Shown here in pieces: positions 26,207 through 34,230 of a stretch of 64,000 bases of DNA (positions within the stretch are counted from its first letter, which is position 1; the number at the start of each line of letters is the position of its first letter). This DNA comes from Actinoalloteichus hymeniacidonis. GTDB taxonomy: Bacteria; Actinomycetota; Actinomycetes; Mycobacteriales; Pseudonocardiaceae. A program made the translations under genes and the position numbers. Location of the stretch: contig NZ_JACHIS010000001.1 in the NCBI RefSeq assembly GCF_014203365.1, positions 1,922,001 through 1,986,000 on the forward strand, written 5' to 3'. The notes below the pieces were generated by a model that was not told the origin of the DNA, did not search any database, and was given only the letters and a program-made list of their open reading frames with translations.

Positions 26207-28453
26207 ATGACGCCGAGGACCGAGCCCGACCGTCTCACCCTGGAGCAGAAGGCATCGCTGCTGTCGGGACGGGATTTCTGGAGCACCACGGCGATCGAGG
26301 AGCACGACATACCGTCGTTGGTGCTCACCGATGGGCCGCACGGCATCCGCAAACAGGCGGGCGCCTCGGATCATCTCGGCATCAACGACTCCGAACCCGC
26401 CACCTGCTTTCCGCTCGCGGTGGCCGTCGGGTCCAGTTGGGACCCCGAGGTGGCCGCCCGGCTCGGCGCGGCCGTCGGCCGAGAGGCCATCGCCGAGGGG
26501 GTGGCCGTGGTGCTCGGACCGGGCGTGAACATCAAGCGATCGCCGTTGTGCGGCCGCAACTTCGAGTACTACTCGGAGGACCCGCTGCTCAGCGGGGTGC
26601 TCGGTGCCGCCCATGTCCGAGCGCTCCAAGCCGAGGGGCCCGGCGCGTCGGTCAAGCACTTCGCGGTCAACAACCAGGAGACCGAGCGGATGCGGATCAG
26701 TGCCGAGGTCGACGAGCGCACCCTGCGCGAGATCTACCTGGCCGCGTTCGAACGCATCGTGTGCCAGGCTCGGCCCGCGACCGTCATGAGCTCGTACAAC
26801 AAGATCAACGGAGTGTCCGCGTCGGAGAACCATTGGCTGCTCACCGAGGTGCTCCGCCAGGAGTGGGGCTACGAGGGCGCCGTGGTCTCCGACTGGGGTG
26901 CGGTGGGCGATCGCGTCGCCGCCCTCGCCGCCGGCCTGGATCTCGTCATGCCGGGCGCCGGGCACACCGACGGACAACTGGTCGACGCCGTCCACGACGG
27001 CCGACTCTCCGAGGACCGGGTCGACACCGCCGTGCGCCGGGTACTGGCCCTGCGCGAACACCACCACCCGGTCCGGTCCTACGACGTGGCCGAGCACCAC
27101 GCCCTGGCCCGTGAACTGGCCTCGGACTGCGCGGTCCTGCTCAAGAACGATGACGCCGTGCTGCCCCTCGACGCCGCCTCGGAACTGGCGGTGATCGGCG
27201 AGTTCGCCGTCCGACCCAGATTCCAGGGCGCGGGCAGCTCCCATCTCAATCCCACCCGGATCGACGTCCCCCTCGACGCCATTCGCGAGCTAGCCCGCGC
27301 GGCGGGTCGGGAGGTCGGCTACGCGGCCGGGTTCGCCATCGACGAGGACGCCGCCACCGACCCGGCCGCCCTGCGCGCCGAGGCCGTGGCCCTGGCCTCG
27401 GCGGCGCAGACCGCGATCGTCTTCGCCGGACTCGGTGACCGGGAGGAATCCGAGGGCTTCGACCGCGAGGTCATCGAGCTGCCCGCCGCACAGCGAGACC
27501 TGATCCGGGCCGTCGCCGAGGTGGCACCGCGCACCGTCGTGGTGCTGTCCAACGGTGGTGTCGTCTCGCTGGAGGGCTGGCACGACGAGGTGGACGCGAT
27601 CCTCGAAGGCTGGCTGCTGGGACAGGCCGCCGGGTCCGCGCTGGCCGATGTGCTCTTCGGCGTGGTCGGCCCCTCCGGTCGCCTCGCCGAGACCATCCCA
27701 CTGCGCCTTGAGGACAACCCCGCCTATCTCAACTTCCCCGGTGAGGCGGGCCGGGTGTCCTACGGCGAGGGCGTCATGGTCGGCTACCGCTACTACGAGA
27801 CCGTCGGGCGAGCGGTGCGCTATCCCTTCGGCCACGGCCTCGGCTACACGACCTTCGCGACCGATGCGCTGAGCCTCGAATCGACCGGACCCGATACCGC
27901 GGTGGCCTCGGTGACCGTGACCAACACCGGCGATCGCGCAGGCAAGCATGTCGTGCAGGTCTACGTCGCCACCGAGGCGGGCGCGGTGCGCAGACCGACC
28001 CGGGAACTCCGAGCCTTCACCAAGATCGCCCTCGAACCGGGCGAGACCCGCACCGTCGAGCTGCCGTTGGACCGCCGGTCCTTCGCCTTCTACGACACCG
28101 AGACCGCCTGCTGGCGGATCGCCCCCGGCGAGTACCGCGTGCAGGTCTGCCGGGACGCCTCCGAGGTCCTGCGCGAGTCGGTGCTCACTCTCGACGGGGA
28201 CCCCGTCGACTCCCGGCTCTCCCGCGATTCGGCGGTGGGGGACTGGTTCGCCCACCCCGTGGTCGGTCCGATGCTCCGTTCCGCACTGGCCGGGGACCTG
28301 CCCGAGGAACAGGGCCAATCGGTGCTGGGCAGCGCCGACGTGTTGGCGATGATCTCCTCGATGCCGATGCGCCAGTTCCTGGTGTTCACCGGGGCGGCCG
28401 TCTCCGACGAGGCGCTGGCGGAGATGATCCGCCGTAGCGAGGCGACGGCCTGA
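26207..28453 (+). CDS. glycoside hydrolase family 3 (beta-glucosidase-like)
   Basis: GH3 enzyme of 748 aa without signal peptide, so intracellular. The N-terminal TIM barrel carries the substrate-binding KHFAVNNQE and the nucleophile Asp in VVSDWGAV; the alpha/beta sandwich domain has the acid/base candidate Glu in GLGDREESEGFDR; the C-terminal fibronectin-III-like domain starts around VTNTGDRAGKHVVQVY. It would release a terminal sugar from beta-glucosides, beta-xylosides or similar, including imported oligosaccharides or plant saponins. ATG start at 26207 with GGAAAGGAAG upstream. The promoter has two LacI-like operators and a LacI gene lies convergently downstream, so induction by a sugar is expected. 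Confidence 0.94.
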   Translation: MTPRTEPDRLTLEQKASLLSGRDFWSTTAIEEHDIPSLVLTDGPHGIRKQAGASDHLGINDSEPATCFPLAVAVGSSWDPEVAARLGAAVGREAIAEGVAVVLGPGVNIKRSPLCGRNFEYYSEDPLLSGVLGAAHVRALQAEGPGASVKHFAVNNQETERMRISAEVDERTLREIYLAAFERIVCQARPATVMSSYNKINGVSASENHWLLTEVLRQEWGYEGAVVSDWGAVGDRVAALAAGLDLVMPGAGHTDGQLVDAVHDGRLSEDRVDTAVRRVLALREHHHPVRSYDVAEHHALARELASDCAVLLKNDDAVLPLDAASELAVIGEFAVRPRFQGAGSSHLNPTRIDVPLDAIRELARAAGREVGYAAGFAIDEDAATDPAALRAEAVALASAAQTAIVFAGLGDREESEGFDREVIELPAAQRDLIRAVAEVAPRTVVVLSNGGVVSLEGWHDEVDAILEGWLLGQAAGSALADVLFGVVGPSGRLAETIPLRLEDNPAYLNFPGEAGRVSYGEGVMVGYRYYETVGRAVRYPFGHGLGYTTFATDALSLESTGPDTAVASVTVTNTGDRAGKHVVQVYVATEAGAVRRPTRELRAFTKIALEPGETRTVELPLDRRSFAFYDTETACWRIAPGEYRVQVCRDASEVLRESVLTLDGDPVDSRLSRDSAVGDWFAHPVVGPMLRSALAGDLPEEQGQSVLGSADVLAMISSMPMRQFLVFTGAAVSDEALAEMIRRSEATA

Positions 28454-28472
28454 TTCGGACCGTCGTCATCGC

Positions 28473-28487
28473 GGGCGGATGCCGCCC
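28473..28487. terminator. short GC hairpin between convergent GH3 and lacI genes
   Basis: GGGCGG, a 3-base loop and CCGCCC, placed between the stops of two convergent genes 42 bases apart. There is no T run, but this is common for actinobacterial terminators. It could serve both strands. Confidence 0.4.
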
Positions 28488-28495
28488 CGGAGCCC

Positions 28496-29506
28496 TCAGC
28501 GGTGGTCGTGCCCCGTCGACTCGCGGGGTACGACCACCAGGTCGAGGTCCGGCGTCGGTGGTGCGGAGTCGGCGGCGCCCGCGTGCCACAACGCCAGCCG
28601 GGCCACCCAGCGGCCCGCCGCCGCGCCGTCCAACCGAACACTGGACAGGGACGGCACGAACATCGAGGCCAGCGGGGTGTCATCCGAACCGATGACCGCG
28701 AGCTCCTCGGGAATCCGGATGCCTGCCCGCACGGCCGCGCCCGCCACCACCGCCGCGATCTCGTCGTTGTAGGCCACCACTCCCGTGACGCCGGCCTCCC
28801 GCCAGGACGTCACCGCGAGCCGGGCGGAGTCGTCGCGGTGATCGACCGTGCGACGGTCGAGTTCGGCGATCCCCAGTTCCCCCGCCGAGGTCGCGGCCAT
28901 CGAGGCCCGCAGCGCCACCAACTCTGCCAACCGAGGCTCGGCCGAGCCCGCGAACGCCAGTCTGCGATGTCCGAGTCCGTGTAGGTGACGAACCTGCGAT
29001 TCCGGAGCGGTGCCGATCAGCGCGAACGCGGCGTCGGACTCGGGGTTCCCCGGCTCGGGGAGGATTCTGGTGATCCCGCAGTCCTGCATGGACGCCAACT
29101 CGTCGGACGCGAAGGGGCGTATCCCGCAGACCACCTCGGGGTCCAGCAGCTCCCACAACGGGCGGGCCCGATCGGCGGCCCGGCGAGTGTGGGTCACCAA
29201 CGAATAGCCCGCGTCGGCCAAGACCTGCGCGGCCTCCTCCAGATACCGACGCAGGGCGAAATCCACCGGCCAGTCCGGCAGGACGAACAGGATGATGCCG
29301 CTGCGGCCGCCTGCCAGGGCCCGCGCGGCGCGCGATGGGCGATAGCCCAACCGGGCTGCCTCGGCCCGGACCCGCTGTCTGGTCTTCGCCGAGATCGTCT
29401 GACCCGGGGTGTCGTTCAGTACGAACCCGACCGTCGTCCGAGAGACGCCGACCGCTCGCGCGACGTCGGCCGCGGTGGCTCGTCGGTTCTTGGAGGTGTC
29501 CGGCAC
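28496..29506 (-). CDS. LacI family transcriptional regulator
   Basis: Sugar-responsive repressor of 336 aa. The N-terminal helix-turn-helix and hinge are typical: TAADVARAVGVSRTTVGFVLN, then RLGYRPSRAARAL. The rest is the periplasmic-binding-protein-like effector domain, with a C-terminal GSDDTPLASMFVPSLSSVR run. The GTG start at 29506 follows GGGAG. It is convergent with the GH3 gene, whose promoter carries twin palindromes of LacI type, and a related 16-mer lies in its own leader. It therefore probably represses both GH3 and itself until the glycoside or its sugar is present. Confidence 0.95.
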   Translation of the reverse strand: MPDTSKNRRATAADVARAVGVSRTTVGFVLNDTPGQTISAKTRQRVRAEAARLGYRPSRAARALAGGRSGIILFVLPDWPVDFALRRYLEEAAQVLADAGYSLVTHTRRAADRARPLWELLDPEVVCGIRPFASDELASMQDCGITRILPEPGNPESDAAFALIGTAPESQVRHLHGLGHRRLAFAGSAEPRLAELVALRASMAATSAGELGIAELDRRTVDHRDDSARLAVTSWREAGVTGVVAYNDEIAAVVAGAAVRAGIRIPEELAVIGSDDTPLASMFVPSLSSVRLDGAAAGRWVARLALWHAGAADSAPPTPDLDLVVVPRESTGHDHR

Positions 29507-29536
29507 GTGGCTCCCTTTTTTCCGTGCGGAACTATA

Positions 29537-29552
29537 ACTCGAACGCGCTGGT
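29537..29552. promoter_or_regulatory. possible LacI autoregulatory site
   Basis: ACTCGAACGCGCTGGT matches 12 of 16 positions of the GH3 operator ACTTGCGCGCGCTAGT and lies 31 bases upstream of the LacI start, next to the TATAA-like run ACTATAACTC on the + strand. A weaker, degenerate copy is what autoregulation would look like, but 12 of 16 in GC-rich DNA could arise by chance. Confidence 0.4.
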
Positions 29553-29702
29553 CACCAAGGTGATCCGCCTCGGGACATCCCGGTGCCACAGGGAGACGAA
29601 GGTCGATTACCTCGGACGGGTCGGCTCGCCGAGATCGTCGGTTCGTGCGCAGAACAGTAGATTGACAAGGGGATATACGGCGCAGAACACCGGGAGGACG
29701 AC

Positions 29703-29966
29703 GTGATCGGTTTCATCGTGGCAGGTTTGATCATCGGAGCGTTGGCGCGGTTGATCAAGCCCGGCAAGCAGAACCTCGGCCTTCTCGCCACCCTGGCGCT
29801 CGGACTGGTGGGATCGGTCATCGGCGGCACCATCGCCAACCTGCTCGGCACGGGCGACGTCATGGAACTCAACGTCCTGGGCTTCGTGATCGCCGTCATC
29901 GCCTCGGTACTGCTCATCGGCATCGCCGAGGGAATCGTCGGGGGCCGCAACAAGAGCACCCGCTAG
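29703..29966 (+). CDS. GlsB/YeaQ/YmgE family small membrane protein
   Basis: Protein of 87 aa with three hydrophobic segments rich in Gly (MIGFIVAGLIIGALARLI, LGLVGSVIGGTIANLL and a last helix before GGRNKSTR). This is the transglycosylase-associated protein family, linked to general and envelope stress in several bacteria, with no enzymatic activity proven. The GTG start at 29703 follows GGGAGGAC. Its stop codon shares bases with the stop of the convergent neighbour (CTAG). Confidence 0.85.
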   Translation: MIGFIVAGLIIGALARLIKPGKQNLGLLATLALGLVGSVIGGTIANLLGTGDVMELNVLGFVIAVIASVLLIGIAEGIVGGRNKSTR

Positions 29967-30925
29967 AGATCGGACCGATGGTTGTCCGACCGGACCCCGC
30001 CGAGCGACTCCAGATAGGCGTCGATGGCATTCATCGATACCCGGAACCGCGAGGCGCGTCGGCGTTGCCGCTGATGCTGAATGAGGGCACGGCGGGCCGC
30101 CTCGGTCAGCTCGGCCACCGTGTTCTCGTCGGCGGGCTCCGTCGTCTCCGGCCCGTTCCGGATGCTGCGCAATGCCTGTACGGCCGGTAGTTCCGCCGCG
30201 GTGACGTCGGTGTCGAAGTAGTAGGTGGTGCGCTCCCGCTGGGTGGATTCCCATGCTCGTCCGGAGATCTCCGCTGTGGACCGGCGGTCCTCTGGCTGCT
30301 CGAAGGCGGGGCCGAGTCGGTCCAGGGCGTTGCGGATCTTGTCCTGTGACTCCCGGACCCGGCGCACCGCGTCCGCGCGCGTCGGCCTGCGGAACCGGGA
30401 GGTGACCCGTTCCCTGGTGCCGGGGGCCGCGACCGGTCCGGTGGACCGATGTTCGTTCTGCGCCCGCCGATGCAGCATCGCCGACAGCTCTTCCAGCGAA
30501 CGGAAGCCCTCCATCGGGGGCGTCGAGCGATTCCAGTTGCCCAACCGGGATCGGACGACCCGCTCCATCGGGGTGAGCATCCGATCCTCGTCATCGCGAC
30601 TCCGCCCGGCACCCCGGTCCCGCCGGTCCTGTTCGGCGAGCCGATCGGCGGCGGCCCCCGCGTTCATCGGATAGGCGCGTTGTTCGGGATTGCGATCCAG
30701 CGCGGTCAGAATCGCGCGTGGACACCACAGCGAGTGGTAATAGGGCTGCAGCAACTCGGTGTAGGCGGCGACCAGGACCGGCGACGGCGTGGGCTGGCCG
30801 AGCGCGGCCAGGACGGTGCGGGTCGCGGCGTGCTGCGTGCGCTCGTCGCTCCGATGCGGCACCAGGAAGACGTGTCCCAGCAACGATTCCTCGGACGGCG
30901 GCGGCACGGCGGTCACCCGAGTCAT
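29963..30925 (-). CDS. hypothetical protein, unknown family
   Basis: Product of 320 aa that I do not recognise. It is hydrophilic and rich in Arg, Glu and Asp, with no signal peptide or membrane helix. The first 85 residues are mixed alpha/beta-like and mention no known motif; the rest looks alpha-helical, with a charged linker around RDRGAGRSRDDEDR and a basic C-terminal helix RRALIQHQRQRRRASRFR. Codon use is like the neighbours and the frame is open for its whole length. It overlaps the GlsB-like gene by four bases at the stop. A cytoplasmic nucleic-acid- or protein-binding role is only a guess. Confidence 0.7.
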   Translation of the reverse strand: MTRVTAVPPPSEESLLGHVFLVPHRSDERTQHAATRTVLAALGQPTPSPVLVAAYTELLQPYYHSLWCPRAILTALDRNPEQRAYPMNAGAAADRLAEQDRRDRGAGRSRDDEDRMLTPMERVVRSRLGNWNRSTPPMEGFRSLEELSAMLHRRAQNEHRSTGPVAAPGTRERVTSRFRRPTRADAVRRVRESQDKIRNALDRLGPAFEQPEDRRSTAEISGRAWESTQRERTTYYFDTDVTAAELPAVQALRSIRNGPETTEPADENTVAELTEAARRALIQHQRQRRRASRFRVSMNAIDAYLESLGGVRSDNHRSDL

Positions 30926-31011
30926 TATGCCTGCCCAACCCGGCGACGTGGTCCGCTCAGGACACGCGTGCAGAGCGGCGCGCCTGCCTGGCGCGCCGCA
31001 TCGCGGGCTAG

Positions 31012-31398
31012 CTATTTGCCGAAGTTGATGCCGCCGTGGATGTCGCGGGCCTGGACGACGTTGCCGCCGACGTTGCCGGAGATCTGGTTGACGACGCCGC
31101 CGTGTGATGCGGTGCCCTCGGTGCGGGCCGACGCCCAGAGCGTGCGCAGTCGGTGCTCGAAGTCGGGGTCCGCCTTGGTGGCGCGATCGATCGCCTCGGC
31201 GAGCCGCTGCACGCTCTCCTCGTCCTCGGGGTCGGTTGCGGCATCGGTGAACGCGGCCTCCGCCTCCGGATCGGAGCGGAACCGTTCGCCGACGGCCTTG
31301 GCGAGTGCGGCCGCCGCGCTACGCACACCGGAAGCGAGCAGGCCTGATGCCTGCCTGGCCACGACGGCGGCGATAGCGATCAGAACCGAATCCACCAT
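31012..31398 (-). CDS. small protein with C-terminal Gly/Asn 'NVVQARDIHGG' motif
   Basis: Protein of 128 aa. It starts with a single hydrophobic helix (DSVLIAIAAVVARQASGLLASG), continues with an acidic helical middle (DPEAEAAFTDAATDPEDEE) and ends in the repeat-like tail NQISGNVGGNVVQARDIHGGI. Similar tails occur at the ends or joints of many actinobacterial proteins, including NTPases and proteases thought to act in conflict or signalling systems, where they may form a beta-solenoid-like association surface. The ATG at 31398 follows GGGGAG and is preferred over more upstream frames that lack family-like sequence. It is followed by the unknown gene at 29.96-30.93 kb on the same strand. Function unknown. 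Confidence 0.7.
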   Translation of the reverse strand: MVDSVLIAIAAVVARQASGLLASGVRSAAAALAKAVGERFRSDPEAEAAFTDAATDPEDEESVQRLAEAIDRATKADPDFEHRLRTLWASARTEGTASHGGVVNQISGNVGGNVVQARDIHGGINFGK

Positions 31399-31757
31399 GT
31401 CACGCGCTCCCCTTCGGATGCCGACCCTGCTCGTCAGTGATCGCCCTGCCACCCAACGTAGCAGCGCGCCGTCGGCGTGGACCGAGATCACCGGGGAACT
31501 CGTTGCCCCTGTTGCTTCAGTGTCCACCGAATCTAATGCTCGTGGCGGACGGAGGCACCGGGCGGCCCAGACGTTCGAGTACGCACCGCCGCGCATCGGC
31601 GTTGTCGTGTTGGCCACGAATACCCACTACCGGGGCGCACCGCGTGAAAGTCTCACCCGCACTGGGTCGGGCCGGTCGGTAGCCGGCCGACACCCGAGCC
31701 GAAGAGCGCCGAGGAGGCCTCGACGCACCCGGACGGACAGAGGGGAGGCCGAGCAGG
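31399..31757. other. 359-base divergent spacer
   Basis: Lies between the small leftward gene and the rightward AbrB pair. Open frames inside are short and low in family-like features. It should hold two promoters; a GGGGAGG site lies just before the ATG at 31758. No strong operator was recognised. Confidence 0.4.
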
Positions 31758-32294
31758 ATGGCCGCCAAGGGCGGATCGTGGGATGGCCGCGCGGCACTAC
31801 GTCAGTTGATCCCGACCCTGCGCCTACTCCTCGGTGGATCCCTCGGCGCCGCCCTCGCGCTGCTGCTCGGCGTGCCCGCAGGGGGCATCTTCGGTGCGGT
31901 GGCGGGCAGCGCCCTGGTGAATGCGCGGTGGACGGGATTCCGACCTGCCCGATGGGTCAACCGGCTGGGACTCCTGCTGCTGGGCTGCGTGGCAGGCGCC
32001 CGGCTGGACGCGGGCAGTCTGGCCACGCTGCTCCACCTCGCCCTACCGGTGCTGCTCGGGGTGGTGTTCCTGCTGTTGGTCGACGTCGGCTTGGCGCTGC
32101 TGCTGTCCCGACGATTCGGCATGGAGTTGAAGACGGGCCTGCTGGCCTGCGCGCCCGGTGGCTTCAGCGAGATGTCTGCGGTCGCCATCGAGGTCGGCGC
32201 CCGCCTGGAGGTTGTTGTCGCGATCCACCTGGTGCGGATCGCCTCGGTGGTGCTGGCAGTGATGCCGCTGCTCGTGTGGTTGGCGGGGCGCTGA
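31758..32294 (+). CDS. AbrB-type membrane protein, first half
   Basis: Membrane protein of 178 aa with five or so hydrophobic helices. It corresponds to one half of the AbrB (ammonia monooxygenase-like, PF05145) proteins, which normally have two related halves of about 170 residues in one 340-350 aa chain. The conserved loop is APGGFSEMSAVAIE, the counterpart of PGGxxEM in full-length members. The family is found in many bacteria, with a transport role suspected and not proven. Its stop overlaps the next start by one base (TGATG), so both halves are made in equal amounts and probably pair to rebuild the usual protein. Confidence 0.8.
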   Translation: MAAKGGSWDGRAALRQLIPTLRLLLGGSLGAALALLLGVPAGGIFGAVAGSALVNARWTGFRPARWVNRLGLLLLGCVAGARLDAGSLATLLHLALPVLLGVVFLLLVDVGLALLLSRRFGMELKTGLLACAPGGFSEMSAVAIEVGARLEVVVAIHLVRIASVVLAVMPLLVWLAGR

Positions 32295-32815
32295 TGACGG
32301 TTCTCGCGCTGCTGTTGGCCGGGGCGTTCGGTGCCCTGCTCGCCAAACTGGGGCGGATTCCGCTCTGGCCGCTCATCGGTGGTATCGCCGGGGCCGGGGC
32401 CTTCCATGCGATCACCGGAACCCCGGAGAACCTGCCTCGCGCCATCGAGATCGCCGCGCAGGTCGTCGTCGGCACCGTCGTCGGATCGGCGCTCGGCCCC
32501 TCGCTGCTGCGGGTCTTCCGCAGCCTGCTGGTGCCCGGACTGATCGCCGTGGTGACGATCCTCGGCGTCGGGGTCGGTCTCGGTGTGCTGCTGTCGTATT
32601 GGGGCGATGTCGACCAGACCGTCGCCGTCTTCGGCATGGTTCCCGGTGGCGTCGGGGAGTTGGTCGCCGCCACTACCAGTCTGGGCGGGGACAGCGCGGT
32701 GGTCGCCGGAATGCACCTGATTCGCCTGGTCGTCCTGCTGACCGTCCTGCCGCTGTTGATCCGCTTCCTCGATCGGCGGGCGGGTGGGGAACCGAAGGCC
32801 GACGAATCGAGCTGA
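32294..32815 (+). CDS. AbrB-type membrane protein, second half
   Basis: Partner of the preceding gene, 173 aa and about five membrane helices. Its conserved loop VPGGVGELVAATTSLGGD matches that of the first half (PGG, Glu and a helix ending in HLIRL against HLVRI), showing an internal duplication that has been separated into two genes. The start at 32294 shares its A with the stop of the first gene. Function as for its partner, possibly transport of a small uncharged or weakly acidic compound. Confidence 0.8.
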   Translation: MTVLALLLAGAFGALLAKLGRIPLWPLIGGIAGAGAFHAITGTPENLPRAIEIAAQVVVGTVVGSALGPSLLRVFRSLLVPGLIAVVTILGVGVGLGVLLSYWGDVDQTVAVFGMVPGGVGELVAATTSLGGDSAVVAGMHLIRLVVLLTVLPLLIRFLDRRAGGEPKADESS

Positions 32816-32902
32816 TCACATCGCACCGCCGGCGGACCTCGCCGCGCCCGCGCCGACTACGGTGACGACGCCAGCCCCGAAGCGCACAAGGAGAGATTCA
32901 CC

Positions 32903-33757
32903 ATGATCGTCGTCGTCGGTGCGGACCAACCACTGGGCCGCGCGGCCGTCGACCAGCTGACCGCGAACGGGCAGGCCCATCGCCGACTGGACCTCGGCAC
33001 GCCAGCGGCGCCGGACGGCGCCGAGGCGCAGGCCGCTGCGGACTCGGCGGCGGCCCGAATCGAGAGGACCGTCGTCGACGAGGCGATCTTCGACGGCGCC
33101 GACGGCGTCCTCATCGCACCCGCCCCCGGCGGCACCGGCGCCGAGGACGGCGGCGCCGGACTACTGACCGGGCTGATCGATCAGGCAGGAGCGGCGGGCG
33201 TCGGCCGCGTCGTCTACTTCAGCATCGTCGCCGCACAGCTGTCCCCGATCGCCTTCCACGCTCGCATCGAGGAACACCTGCGCAACAGCCGGATCGACCA
33301 CACCGTGCTCCGCGTGGCGCTTTCCCTGGAGGCGTTCCAACCGCTGATCCGACACGCGGCACAGACCGGCGAGCTGCCCGCGCCCGCTGGTGCGGCACGG
33401 TTCGCCGCCGCGCCCAGGGCCGATTACGCGGCGGCCGGGCTGGCCGCCCTCACACCGGGAATCGCGGGACCACAGGGCGAGCTGACCGCCGCCTCGGCCT
33501 TCGACCTGACCGAATTGGCCGCCGCCGTCGCCGCCGCGACCGGGAAGCCGGTGCGCCGCACCGATTCCGACGACGAGACGGTGTTGGCGGCACTCGCCGC
33601 CCAAGGGGTGCCGACACCCTCGGCGGGCGCACTGCTCAGCCTGATCAAACTGGGCGAGCGTGGCGCGTTCGAGGCGGTCAGCCCCCACCTGCGCGTCCTG
33701 CTCGCCGGGCCGGGAACGGAGCTGACCGCCGCCGTGCGAGCGGTGCTCGCGGGCTGA
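32903..33757 (+). CDS. NmrA/NAD(P)-binding quinone-oxidoreductase-like protein
   Basis: Atypical short-chain reductase of the NmrA/SDR_a5 type, 284 aa. The N-terminal Rossmann motif is changed to VVGADQPLGRAAVDQL, keeping three spaced small residues, and there is no YxxxK catalytic pair; VVYFSIVAAQL and HTVLRVALSLEAFQPLI follow the family pattern. Such proteins either reduce quinones or sense NAD(P)H redox state. ATG at 32903 after AAGGAGAGATT. It stands alone between the AbrB pair and a convergent PPOX-class gene. Confidence 0.8.
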   Translation: MIVVVGADQPLGRAAVDQLTANGQAHRRLDLGTPAAPDGAEAQAAADSAAARIERTVVDEAIFDGADGVLIAPAPGGTGAEDGGAGLLTGLIDQAGAAGVGRVVYFSIVAAQLSPIAFHARIEEHLRNSRIDHTVLRVALSLEAFQPLIRHAAQTGELPAPAGAARFAAAPRADYAAAGLAALTPGIAGPQGELTAASAFDLTELAAAVAAATGKPVRRTDSDDETVLAALAAQGVPTPSAGALLSLIKLGERGAFEAVSPHLRVLLAGPGTELTAAVRAVLAG

Positions 33758-33766
33758 CGACGTGCA

Positions 33767-34171
33767 TCAGCCGTTGTCGATGTTCCAGCCGTGCCATCGC
33801 TGGATCTCGACCCACACGCTCACCCGGGGGCTCGTCCGATTCGGATACGGCTTCCCCCCGTAGTGCGTGGACAACCGGTCGATGTCGACCAGCTCGGGAT
33901 CGTCCTCGATCGAGACCACCCGCCCCTGGATGCTGACGTGCTTGTACCAGTTGCCCTCCTCGATCACGGTGAGCGCGACCCTCGGATCCCGGCGTAGATG
34001 CGCCAATCTCGTGCGGGTGGCATCCAGGTTGAGCAGGATCCTGCCCTTCTCGAACAGGTACCAGGTGGCGACCGAGACGGGCGTGCCGTCCTTGCGCAGG
34101 GTCGCCATCACGGCGGGGTTCGGCTTCTCCAAGAGCGCCACGACATGCGGCGGAAGCGATTCGACGGCCAT
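33767..34171 (-). CDS. PPOX-class F420- or flavin-dependent enzyme
   Basis: Split-beta-barrel protein of 134 aa in the pyridoxamine-phosphate-oxidase-like superfamily. Typical runs are NPAVMATLRKDGTPVSVATWYLFEKGR at residues 18-45 and the LTVIEEGNWYKHVSIQGRV strand pair. The family includes F420-dependent biliverdin reductases and nitroreductase-like enzymes common in actinobacteria. The gene lies 59 bases after a luciferase-like F420 enzyme gene in the same direction, supporting F420 as the cofactor. Substrate unknown. The much longer open frame upstream of 34171 does not look like protein. Confidence 0.88.
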   Translation of the reverse strand: MAVESLPPHVVALLEKPNPAVMATLRKDGTPVSVATWYLFEKGRILLNLDATRTRLAHLRRDPRVALTVIEEGNWYKHVSIQGRVVSIEDDPELVDIDRLSTHYGGKPYPNRTSPRVSVWVEIQRWHGWNIDNG

Positions 34172-34230
34172 GATCGGATCCTCTCGTGCTCGTCGGCGGC
34201 TCGCAATGCGATGGTCGGGGCGATGTATTG

